From an uncultured Synechococcaceae cyanobacterium (GTDB lineage: Bacteria; Cyanobacteriota; Cyanobacteriia; PCC-6307; Cyanobiaceae), in contig CAIVPT010000148.1 of the NCBI GenBank assembly GCA_903907855.1, forward strand, positions 1 to 37,736: DNA of 37,736 bases, read 5' to 3'. Positions 29,998-37,736 of the stretch are shown here, piece by piece. The position numbers and the translations under genes are program-made. Below the pieces are notes generated by a model. That model saw only the letters and a list, made by a program, of their open reading frames with translations. It made no database searches and was not told the origin of the DNA. Within the stretch, counting starts at the first letter, position 1, and each line of letters opens with the position of its first letter.

Positions 29998-31468
29998 CGG
30001 CCTCCTCGCGGTCGTCGAAGTGGATGCGGGAAGTGCCGATGATCTGGTAGTCCTCATGGCCCTTGCCCGCAATCAGCACCAGATCGGAGGGTCCGGCGGC
30101 GGCGATGGCCTCGGCGATCGCCCGGGCCCGGTCTCCCTCCACCTGCAGGGTGGTGCCCGCCGGGATGCCGGCCACCACGTCGTCGAGGATCCGCTCGGGA
30201 TCCTCGGTGCGGGGGTTGTCGGAGGTAACCACCACCCCATCGGCGAGGCGGGCGGCGATCGCCCCCATCTGGGGCCGTTTGCTGCGGTCGCGGTCGCCGC
30301 CGCAGCCGAACACGCAGATCAGGCGCCCCTCGGTGAAGGGCCGGCAGGCCGCCAGGGCGTTCTCCAGGCCATCGGGGGTGTGGGCGTAGTCGACAAGCAC
30401 GGCCGGGGCCCCGAGGCCTTCGGGCCCCGGTACCCGCTCCATCCGCCCGGGCACGCCGCGGAAGCTCTCCAGGCCCGCCAGCACCTGGGCCAGGGGCAGC
30501 TCCTGCTGCACCAGGGCCCCCACCGCCTGCAGCAGGTTCATCAGGTTGAAGCGGCCCACCAGCGGCGAGCGGAACGGCCCGCTGCCCCGCGGTGTGATCA
30601 ACGTGCCGCTCACCCCGCCGGCGGCCATGGCCAGATCGGTGATGTGCAACTCCGCCTCGGGATCCTCCAGGGAGCTGCGCCAGCAGGGGCGACCGGCCTC
30701 CACCAGCCGCTCCGCCAGAACGCGGCCCCAGGGGTCGTCCCCGTTCACCACTGCGCCCCCCGCCAGCAGCGGTTCGGCGAAGAGCTTCGCCTTGGCCTCG
30801 AAGTAGGCCTCCATCGACGGGTGGTAATCGAGGTGGTCCTGGGTGAGGTTGGTGAACACCGCTCCGGCGAAGCGGCAGCCCGCCACCCGGCCCTGGTCGA
30901 GGGCGTGGGAGCTCACCTCCATCGCCGCGAGCCCGGCGCCGGCCTCCACGGCCTGGGCCAGCTGGGCCTGCAGCTGGTCGGCGAAGGCGGTGGTGTGGGA
31001 CGCGGTGACGCTGTGGCCGGGCCAGCGGTTCTGCAGCGTGCCGAACAGGGCCGCGGAATGGCCGGCCGCCGCCGCCAGGTGCTCGATCAGGTGGGTGGTG
31101 GTGGTCTTGCCGTTGGTACCCGTTACCCCCAGCAGGGCCAGGCGCTGGCTCGGCTGTTGCCAGAATTCCGCCGCCAGCTGTCCCGCCCAGAGCGCCAGGG
31201 GCTCTTCGGCCACGATCACGGCGTCGTCCGGGCCGGGGGGCATGGCGGCGGCGGCCTCCGGGCCGATCACGGCCACACAGGCTCCGGCCGCGAGCACCTC
31301 CGGCCAGAATGAGCCGCCGTCTACCCGGGTGCCGGGCAGGCCGACGAACAGGGTGCCCGGCCCCACCCGCCGCGAATCGCAGCTGATGCTGCGCACCTCC
31401 GGGTTGGCCAGGGCGGGGGGCACGGGGAGTCCCACCTGGCGGAGCAGGGGATGCAGCAGCGGCGACAT
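29969..31468 (-). CDS. murE: UDP-N-acetylmuramoyl-tripeptide synthetase
   Basis: [95 protein letters not shown]. Confidence 0.95.
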   Translation of the reverse strand: MSPLLHPLLRQVGLPVPPALANPEVRSISCDSRRVGPGTLFVGLPGTRVDGGSFWPEVLAAGACVAVIGPEAAAAMPPGPDDAVIVAEEPLALWAGQLAAEFWQQPSQRLALLGVTGTNGKTTTTHLIEHLAAAAGHSAALFGTLQNRWPGHSVTASHTTAFADQLQAQLAQAVEAGAGLAAMEVSSHALDQGRVAGCRFAGAVFTNLTQDHLDYHPSMEAYFEAKAKLFAEPLLAGGAVVNGDDPWGRVLAERLVEAGRPCWRSSLEDPEAELHITDLAMAAGGVSGTLITPRGSGPFRSPLVGRFNLMNLLQAVGALVQQELPLAQVLAGLESFRGVPGRMERVPGPEGLGAPAVLVDYAHTPDGLENALAACRPFTEGRLICVFGCGGDRDRSKRPQMGAIAARLADGVVVTSDNPRTEDPERILDDVVAGIPAGTTLQVEGDRARAIAEAIAAAGPSDLVLIAGKGHEDYQIIGTSRIHFDDREEAEKALRARPR

Positions 31469-31475
31469 GGGGGAA

Positions 31476-31520
31476 CCGGGTTGCGGAGTCCCGGGGTGCG
31501 GAGGCCCGGGGTGCGGTCGC
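31476..31520. repeat. 15-bp tandem repeat, three units (ccggggtgcggnnnc)
   Basis: ccgggttgcggagtc / ccggggtgcggaggc / ccggggtgcggtcgc, directly upstream of the murE start. Confidence 0.85.
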
Positions 31521-31565
31521 CGCCCTTTCTAAGGCCAAAGTGCGCCCGGATTGCCTTCACAGGCC

Positions 31566-31868
31566 TTACCAGGCGCCGTGGCGCTCCAGCCACTGCCGCA
31601 GCCGCTCCCCCTCCAGGCGGGGGGGCACCCGCGGCAGGGGGCGTGCGGCGTGGGGGTTGGCCTGGGGCCTGGCGCCTGGGTCCGTACCAGCGATTTCCTC
31701 ACTGCGGGCGAGCACCGGCACCTCCAGTCCCCAGCGGGCCTGCAGGGCCGGGTCGAGGTCCACGTCGACGGCGGTGAACGGCACGGACGGCTCCAGCGCC
31801 CGCAGCCGCTCCTCCAGGCCTTCGCACAGGCAGCAGCCGGAGCGTGTGAACAGGAGCAGGGGGGGCAT
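31566..31868 (-). CDS. Glutaredoxin-like (DUF836-type) protein
   Basis: LLLFTRSGCCLCEGLEERLRAL; C-x-x-C motif, VDVDLDPALQARWGLEVPVL. Confidence 0.8.
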   Translation of the reverse strand: MPPLLLFTRSGCCLCEGLEERLRALEPSVPFTAVDVDLDPALQARWGLEVPVLARSEEIAGTDPGARPQANPHAARPLPRVPPRLEGERLRQWLERHGAW

Positions 31869-32092
31869 CAATCGGGCACCGGATCGCAGCCGCAGGGGGT
31901 GAAGGGATGGCAGCGGCCGAGGCGGCACAGGGTGAGCCAGCCGCCGCGCCAGGGACCATGCCGGCGGATCGCCTCCTGGCCGTAGGCGCTGCAGCTGGGG
32001 ATGAAGCGGCAGCGGGGCCCGAGCAGGGGGGAGATCCAGCGGCGGTAGGCGCTGATCAGGGCGAGCAGCAGGGCGGCCACCGCCGCATTCAC
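31868..32092 (-). CDS. yidD: Membrane protein insertion efficiency factor YidD
   Basis: [56 protein letters not shown] start; ATGA overlap with next gene. Confidence 0.92.
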   Translation of the reverse strand: MNAAVAALLLALISAYRRWISPLLGPRCRFIPSCSAYGQEAIRRHGPWRGGWLTLCRLGRCHPFTPCGCDPVPD

Positions 32093-32245
32093 GCGTTCCC
32101 CCAGCGTGGCGGGGGCGGGCGGAGCGCCGGCCGGGGGGAAGGATCGGCCGCCCTCTAGGATCGTGGATCGGTCCGGCACGACCGCCGTGCAAGGGGTATC
32201 CCCAGCATGGCGCGCCGCGGGCCTTTTGTTCCCCGCATCGTTTTC

Positions 32246-32854
32246 ATGTCTCGCTACCGCGGCCCTCGCCTGAGGATCACGCGGCGCTTGGGAGACCTTC
32301 CCGGTCTCACCCGTAAGTCCGCCAAGCGGGCTTATCCCCCCGGTCAGCACGGCCAAGCCCGTCGCAAGCGCTCCGAATACGCGATCCGTCTCGAAGAAAA
32401 GCAGAAACTGCGCTTCAACTACGGCATTTCTGAACGTCAGCTCGTTCGCTACGTCAAGAAAGCCCGTGCCCAGGAGGGTTCCACCGGAACCAACCTGCTC
32501 AAGCTGCTCGAGAGCCGTCTCGACAACGTCTGTTTCCGCCTCGGCTTCGGCCCCACCGTTCCTGGTGCCCGCCAGCTGGTGAACCACGGCCACGTCACCG
32601 TCAACGGACGGGTGGTCGACATCCCCAGCTACCAGTGCAAAGCCGGTGATGTGGTGGCGATCCGCGAGCGCAAGGCCTCCAAGAAGTTGGCCGAAACCAA
32701 CATGGAGTTCCCGGGCCTCTCCAACATTCCTCCCCACCTGGAGTTCGACAAGGCCAAGATGACCGCCAAGGTCACCGGCCGGATCGAGCGCGAATGGGTG
32801 GCGCTCGAAATCAACGAACTGCTGGTGGTGGAGTTCTACAGCCGCAAGGTGTGA
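32246..32854 (+). CDS. rpsD: 30S ribosomal protein S4
   Basis: [70 protein letters not shown]. Confidence 0.97.
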   Translation: MSRYRGPRLRITRRLGDLPGLTRKSAKRAYPPGQHGQARRKRSEYAIRLEEKQKLRFNYGISERQLVRYVKKARAQEGSTGTNLLKLLESRLDNVCFRLGFGPTVPGARQLVNHGHVTVNGRVVDIPSYQCKAGDVVAIRERKASKKLAETNMEFPGLSNIPPHLEFDKAKMTAKVTGRIEREWVALEINELLVVEFYSRKV

Positions 32855-32903
32855 ACCCTTGGGGCGGCAGCCCTCCCGCCGCCTCTTGCCATCAACAAAC
32901 CAT

Positions 32904-32932
32904 GGCCTCCGCTGCGGCGGGGGCCTTTTTTT
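32904..32932 (+). terminator. Rho-independent terminator of rpsD
   Basis: ggcctccgc-tgcg-gcgggggcc (9-bp stem, one wobble) followed by ttttttt. Confidence 0.9.
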
Positions 32933-33093
32933 GGCCTGGCCCTGGGGGCATCTCCGCACCTGGGCAGGATCTGCGCGCACATATGTGCGGGAATTTTTCC
33001 ACGAAAAGATGCCAGGTATGCCTGGAGATGTGGGGGATTATTCTGATTTGGCGTTGCTGCGTGGGTCTAGGTTGAATCAGCCCCATTGGTGTC

Positions 33094-33723
33094 ATGCAAC
33101 GATCCTTTCTTCGCGCACTCTTTGTGGGTTGCGGCGCTTCCTTGCTCGCCTTGCCAGGTGGTGATGCGCGGGCGGTGGCGACCATCTTCGCGAAGCAGGA
33201 TGGTGCCAATGTCGTGTTCACTGGTTCGGGAAGCCTGAATCTCACGGAGTTGGATTTCCTGCAGGTCAGTCCGCTTTGGTATAACTATTTCAGTACACGG
33301 CCAAGCGATGCCGAGTTTCAGGTGGGTGCGGTTCCCGGCAGTACCTTAGGCCTCTATTCCTGTGCGTTTGGCGCTTGTATTACAGGCCCATCAAGTTTTG
33401 GTAATGCCTCTGAGCGTTACAGCTTCCCCGATCTCGGTTCCGGCGATGCTTTTGGCTTCTGGGATTTTGAGGGTCAGCGGGGAATCGTCGTGCCTTTCGA
33501 CTATGTTTCGGGATCTGAGTTGAGCGGTAGTAGTACGTTTTTAAACCGTACATTGGCCCGTATGGGCGTCAAGCTTGGTACCTCCGTCTACAGCTGGGGG
33601 AGTGGCGATACTGCGGACAGCATCGTCTTCACCACGGAGGCTCCCGCCCCTCTGCCCCTGTTCGGCGCGGCTTCTGCGCTGGTCTGGAGCCGCCGGTTGC
33701 GTCGTCGCTTCTCCCAGGGGTAA
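33094..33723 (+). CDS. Exported protein with PEP-CTERM-like C-terminal sorting signal
   Basis: N-terminal signal sequence; C-terminus TEAPAPLPLFGAASALVWSRRLRRRFSQG (Pro-rich motif, TM helix, Arg cluster). Confidence 0.7.
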   Translation: MQRSFLRALFVGCGASLLALPGGDARAVATIFAKQDGANVVFTGSGSLNLTELDFLQVSPLWYNYFSTRPSDAEFQVGAVPGSTLGLYSCAFGACITGPSSFGNASERYSFPDLGSGDAFGFWDFEGQRGIVVPFDYVSGSELSGSSTFLNRTLARMGVKLGTSVYSWGSGDTADSIVFTTEAPAPLPLFGAASALVWSRRLRRRFSQG

Positions 33724-33787
33724 CCATCCCCCCCATTCCGACTCGCCATGGCGCCAGCGAGCCCGGGCCACGGCCGCGCACTGGCGT

Positions 33788-34115
33788 TCACGCTCCGGCG
33801 GCTTGGCGCAGCAGCGGCCCCGGCCAGTCGATGATCGCCCGATCTGCTGTCAGCAGGGTGGCGCCCCGCGCCAGGGCTATCTCCACCAGCCAGAGCCGCC
33901 CAGGGACCATCGATCGGGGCCAGCACATCCCCGTGGATCTCCACGGCCGGATGGAGTCCGCAGGGACTGGGACGACGGACGGAGGCGCAGGGGTGCAGCT
34001 CCGCCACAGGCTGGCCGTTCTTGGTGATCACCAACACCTCACCCGTGGCGGCCACCTGGTCCATCAACCCCAGGCAGCGGGCCTTGAACTGGGAGGCGCT
34101 GATCGTGGCCGCCAT
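33788..34115 (-). pseudogene. Remnant toxin-antitoxin module: Phd/YefM-like antitoxin joined to a C-terminal fragment of a VapC-like PIN toxin in another frame
   Basis: Antitoxin MAATISASQFKARCLGLMDQVAATGEVLVITKNGQPVAELHP...VEIHGDVLAPID (start 34115); PIN tail ...RLWLVEIALARGATLLTADRAIIDWPGPLLRQAAGA* (33788-33910), different frame. Confidence 0.65.
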
Positions 34116-34211
34116 GGCTGTCCCCACAGGGTGCGGGCCTAAGTCCAGCTGGATGATGACCATGGTCAGGACCAGGGCCAACTCGGTATCAGGGACAACT
34201 CGGTGGTGCCC

Positions 34212-35402
34212 TCAAGGCTTCACGACGGTCGCCTCGAGGAAGCTGTGGGGCCGCTCGGCGGTGGCGAGGTAGTAAATCACCACCAACTCGCCCCGCTCGT
34301 TCACGGCCATCTGCGGGTAGCCCATGTCGAGGTTGGAGGGGTTGGCGCGCAGGAGTAGGGGCGGACCCCAGCTGCGGCCCTCGTCGTCGCTGAGGCGCAG
34401 CACCATCGCCCGCTGGCTGCGGTTGGCGTAGGTGGCCGCCAGTCGTCCATCGCGCAGCCGCACCAGGGCCGCGGGGTTGCCGTTGTGGGCGCCGGTCTGG
34501 CCCACCCGGCTGAGGAAGCGCCAGTTGCGGCCGCCGTCGCCAGAGGCGTAGGCGTCGATCCAGTTGGGGGTGTCTTCGGGGGCGCGGGGATCCCGGCGCC
34601 GCAGGGCCACCACCAACCGCCCGTCGCCCAGATCCACCAGCGAGGGCATGACGGCCCGATTCGGGTCGCTCCAGGGCACCACCCAGCTCACGAAGGCGAA
34701 GCTGCGGCCGCCGTCGCGGGTCTCGGCCACGAACGTCTTGTCCAGGCGTTTGCTGTGGCGTCCCAGCTGCGGATCGCGGGCCGAGAGCAGGAACTGGGCC
34801 GAGGCCGCTCCGGTGACGCGGACGCTGGTCCGGGAGGTGAGGATCAGGCCCCGCAGCTCCGGAGCGCCCTCGAGGCCCGCGAAGCGGAAGGGACCCTCCC
34901 AGCTCCGGCCCCGGTTGTGGGAAACAAAGAAGCGGCCAAGACGGTCCTGCGGCGTGCCCGTGCCATCGGCCACCACGCGGATTGCCAGATCGGGATCATC
35001 GAAAAGGATCGGCTTCAGGAGAGGCATCGGCGCACCCTCCCGGCCCACGTAGGGGGAGGGGGTTTCCTGGTGCCAGCTGCGGCCGCCGTCGAGGGAGCGG
35101 GCCAGGCGCTGCACCTGGGGATGGCCCACCTTGTGGCCCTCCTTCTCCTGCCACGGGCCATCGTGGAAGCCCACCAGAAGTTCGCGGCCGCCATCCCAGC
35201 TCCAGATCCCGTTGTTGGCGGGCCAGGCGAGGAAGCGGCCGGGTTCCGCGGCCACGGTGACCCTCGCCAGCACGGTGGGAGCGGATCGGGCGGGTAGGAC
35301 CAGCCCCAGCTCCAGCCCCAGCGCCAGGGACAGCGACGCCAGCACGGGCAGGAGCGGCCGCCCCCAGTTGGCCGGCACGGGCTGGGCTTTCAACACGCCC
35401 AT
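34212..35402 (-). CDS. Secreted exo-alpha-sialidase-like (BNR/Asp-box) protein
   Basis: Signal peptide MGVLKAQPVPANWGRPLLPVLASLSLALGL...ARSA; Asp-boxes SLDGGRSW, SHNRGRSW, TRDGGRSF, SGDGGRNW, SDDEGRSW. Confidence 0.75.
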   Translation of the reverse strand: MGVLKAQPVPANWGRPLLPVLASLSLALGLELGLVLPARSAPTVLARVTVAAEPGRFLAWPANNGIWSWDGGRELLVGFHDGPWQEKEGHKVGHPQVQRLARSLDGGRSWHQETPSPYVGREGAPMPLLKPILFDDPDLAIRVVADGTGTPQDRLGRFFVSHNRGRSWEGPFRFAGLEGAPELRGLILTSRTSVRVTGAASAQFLLSARDPQLGRHSKRLDKTFVAETRDGGRSFAFVSWVVPWSDPNRAVMPSLVDLGDGRLVVALRRRDPRAPEDTPNWIDAYASGDGGRNWRFLSRVGQTGAHNGNPAALVRLRDGRLAATYANRSQRAMVLRLSDDEGRSWGPPLLLRANPSNLDMGYPQMAVNERGELVVIYYLATAERPHSFLEATVVKP

Positions 35403-35700
35403 CGAGGTGGGGGTCGACGTAAGGGTCTTCTTTGAGGGCAAAGTCCATGGTGTCGGCATAGATTTCTGGCTTGCCATCGCCGATGCCTTCAAGCCTGTTG
35501 CCAAGCAGTGTGGTCGCGGTGATTGTTTCATCTGTGCTGCACTGCTGATGGGAGTGGTAGGTGCCGATGGTGATAGATGGAAGCGGGGCTCCGCCATTCT
35601 CGTCGCTAACCTGAAACTCGCAGGAGAACTCGATGCTAAGGCTAAGCGCGCACCCATACCTGCCAATGGCTCTGAGCAATGCAGAGATTGCATCAAGCGA
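35403..35700 (-). pseudogene. Orphan coding fragment of unknown function
   Basis: Frame reads SLDAISALLRAIGRYGCALSLSIEFSCEFQVSDENGGAPLPSITIGTYHSHQQCSTDETITATTLLGNRLEGIGDGKPEIYADTMDFALKEDPYVDPHLDG with normal composition, no good start, and loses protein-like character at the sialidase-like gene start. Confidence 0.35.
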
Positions 35701-35959
35701 TCAGTGCAGGGATGAGGAAGATCGCTACTAACATGGCTATCCGGCAAGGGGGGGATTGATCGCAGACTTGCTGGTGCGTGAGGTGATCGCTGCCAGCGGG
35801 CAGGCGTGCGTACAAGAAGCTGGCGGGTGCCCAGCCGGATGGGGGGCTTGAGGGCGGCTGGATTGGGGTCGCGATTTACTGCGGAAAAGGTTGGCACTGT
35901 CCCGCCAGGGAAGGATGCCAGCCATAGGCCAGGAGCCAGAAGGCTGACGGACGCCTGCG

Positions 35960-36862
35960 CTATCCCCCGATCAATGTCTCCAGCGCGGCGGTCAGGTCGC
36001 TCTGGCGCATCAGGGCCTCGCCCACCAACACCGCATCCGCGCCGGCGCTCTGCACCCGGTCGAGGTCGTCGCGCGTGAACAGGCCCGATTCGCTTACCAC
36101 CAGTGCCCCCCGGGCGCGCAGCTCCGCACCGAAGCGCTGCAGCAGGGCCTCGGTGGTGGCCAGATCCACCGCAAACGTGCTCAGGTCGCGGTTGTTGATG
36201 CCGATCAGGGGGCGCTCGTTGGCACCCGTCAGCGTGTCGAGGGCCAGCACCCGTTCCAGTTCGGCTTCGTCGTGCACCTCGATCAGCACCGCCAGCCCCA
36301 GGCCCCGGGCCACCTTGAGCAGGTAGGCCAGATCGCTGTCGGTGAGAATTGCGGCGATCAGCAATGCGGCGTCGGCGCCGGTGGCCCGGGCCTGATAGAG
36401 CTGATAGGGGCTGAGAATGAAGTCTTTGCACAACAGCGGCAGCTCCACCGCCAGCCGCACATTGGCCAGCACGTCGTAGCCCCCCTGGAAGAAACGGCGG
36501 TCGGTGAGCACCGACAGGCAGCTGGCGCCACCGGCGGCGTAGGCCTGGGCGATCGCCACCGCATCGAAATCCTCCCGCAGCACCCCCTTGCTGGGGCTTG
36601 CCTTCTTCACCTCCGCAATCACCGCCGGCTTGCGACAGGCCGCCCGCAGGGCAGCCACAAAATCCCGGCAGGGGGGGAGTTCCGCCACCTGCTGGCGCAG
36701 CTTCTCGAGGCTCACCCGCTCGCGCGCGGCGTTCACCTCCCGGTCCTTCTCCCAGACGATCTCCTCCAGGATGTGTCGCGGTTTGCCCTCCTCATGGGGG
36801 ATGCCGTACTCCAGGTGGGCCACCTTCACGGAGGGGTTGGGCGGACGGCGGCGGATTTCCAT
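35960..36862 (-). CDS. trpC: Indole-3-glycerol phosphate synthase
   Basis: [75 protein letters not shown]. Confidence 0.96.
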   Translation of the reverse strand: MEIRRRPPNPSVKVAHLEYGIPHEEGKPRHILEEIVWEKDREVNAARERVSLEKLRQQVAELPPCRDFVAALRAACRKPAVIAEVKKASPSKGVLREDFDAVAIAQAYAAGGASCLSVLTDRRFFQGGYDVLANVRLAVELPLLCKDFILSPYQLYQARATGADAALLIAAILTDSDLAYLLKVARGLGLAVLIEVHDEAELERVLALDTLTGANERPLIGINNRDLSTFAVDLATTEALLQRFGAELRARGALVVSESGLFTRDDLDRVQSAGADAVLVGEALMRQSDLTAALETLIGG

Positions 36863-36906
36863 GGGGCTTGGCGGTGGCGGTGAGAGGGAGCGGAAGCGGC
36901 AGGGGT

Positions 36907-37736
36907 TCAGGCCAGGGCGGCTGCGGCCTGGCGGTAGGCCACCTCCACCACCTCGCTGAGGGTGGGGTGGGTGTGCACCTCGGTGGCCAGCTGGCGCACC
37001 CCCTGGCGACGGGCCACGGCGTTGGCGACCTCCTGGATCAGATCCGCCGCGTGCAGGCCAAAGATGTGGGCCCCCAGCACCTCGCCGGTGTCCTTGCGAA
37101 AGAGCAGCTTCATCAGCCCATCGCCCTCCAGCTCCGCCAGCGCCTTCGAATTGGCCTTGAAGTAGCTGCGCACGCTGCCTAGCTCGAAGCCCTCCTGCGC
37201 CGCCAGCTCCTTGGCCTCGGCCTCGCTCAGCCCCACCGAACTGATCTCCGGGTGGGTGAAGGTGGCCGCCGGTATCGAGCGGTAATCGATGCGGCGGGCG
37301 TGGCCAAGGATGTTGTCCACCGCCACCGTGCCCTGGGCCGCCGCCGTGTGGGCGAGCATCATCTTGCCGGTCACGTCGCCCACCGCCCAGAGGTGGGGCA
37401 CCACCGGCGCCCCGGGCTCGGCGCTGGCCAGCACCCGCATCGCCTCGTCCACCGGCAGAAAGCCGCGCTGGGGGGTGACCCCCACCGAGGCCAGGTTGAG
37501 ATCGGCGCTCACCGGCACCCGGCCGGTGGCCACCAGCACCGCATCCACCTCCAGGGTTTCCACCGGCTCGCGGGTTTTCATATCCACCAGCTCGATGCGC
37601 ACGGGGCTGCCCGGCGACACCGATTTCGCCAGCACGCCGGCGCGGGCGTCGATGTCGCGGCCGTCGATCAGCTTGCGGGCCGCCAGCTTGGCGATGTCGG
37701 GATCGAAGGTGGGCATCACCCGATCCAGGGCCTCGA
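36907..37736 (-). CDS. lpd: Dihydrolipoamide dehydrogenase (E3), C-terminal part, 5' end beyond the right edge
   Basis: [75 protein letters not shown]. Confidence 0.92.
   Translation of the reverse strand, partial: EALDRVMPTFDPDIAKLAARKLIDGRDIDARAGVLAKSVSPGSPVRIELVDMKTREPVETLEVDAVLVATGRVPVSADLNLASVGVTPQRGFLPVDEAMRVLASAEPGAPVVPHLWAVGDVTGKMMLAHTAAAQGTVAVDNILGHARRIDYRSIPAATFTHPEISSVGLSEAEAKELAAQEGFELGSVRSYFKANSKALAELEGDGLMKLLFRKDTGEVLGAHIFGLHAADLIQEVANAVARRQGVRQLATEVHTHPTLSEVVEVAYRQAAAALA

Noticed and set aside
32093-32245. Hairpin gcacgaccgccgtgc upstream of rpsD as an S4 autoregulatory leader
   Set aside because: Small hairpins are expected in such GC-rich DNA; cannot be supported without comparative data.
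35131-35715. 194-aa plus-strand ORF over the orphan fragment and sialidase-like gene start
   Set aside because: The minus strand has clearer protein-like content; this frame has no recognisable motif and overlaps a signal-peptide-encoding start.
1-37736. Search by eye for CRISPR arrays, tRNA/rRNA genes, transposases and phage genes
   Set aside because: No regularly spaced repeats, T-loop-like tRNA signatures, transposase motifs or phage structural genes were recognised; a formal scan (tRNAscan-SE, ISfinder, CRISPR finder) was not possible.

Overview
The window is a very GC-rich bacterial chromosome segment with about 40 tightly packed genes, many with 4-nt ATGA/GTGA overlaps. Gene content and order (Ycf46-like AAA protein, LrtA/HPF, DUF2808, YlqD, plastid-type E2, FeSOD, HIP1 octamers) suggest a picocyanobacterium of the Cyanobium/Synechococcus type; this is inference. 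Most of it is housekeeping: FIST protein, lnt, FKBP PPIase, sodB, queA, PDH E2, acyl-ACP/CoA synthetase, lipB, lrtA/hpf, deoC, recO, MFS, GT4 and ArnT-like glycosyltransferases, EamA, sppA, aroH, rpmH-rnpA-PH-yidC-DUF177-ycf46, a C-DES-like lyase, aqpZ, murE, a glutaredoxin-like gene, yidD, rpsD, trpC and lpd (partial). The clearest accessory stretch is about 32.9-35.95 kb, between rpsD and trpC. It holds a lower-GC gene with a PEP-CTERM-like sorting tail, a decayed Phd/VapC-type toxin-antitoxin remnant, a secreted sialidase-like (Asp-box) gene and an orphan coding fragment. Other points for a second look: recurrent 13-24 bp tandem duplications in short spacers, an unlisted 27-aa membrane microprotein ORF, a Big_2-like insertion in YidC, a terminator hairpin inside the murE 3' end, and an E2 active-site motif with Tyr in place of Asp. 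I found no CRISPR array, tRNA/rRNA, intact mobile element or convincing defence system. All family calls come from reading the translations by eye; no search was run.
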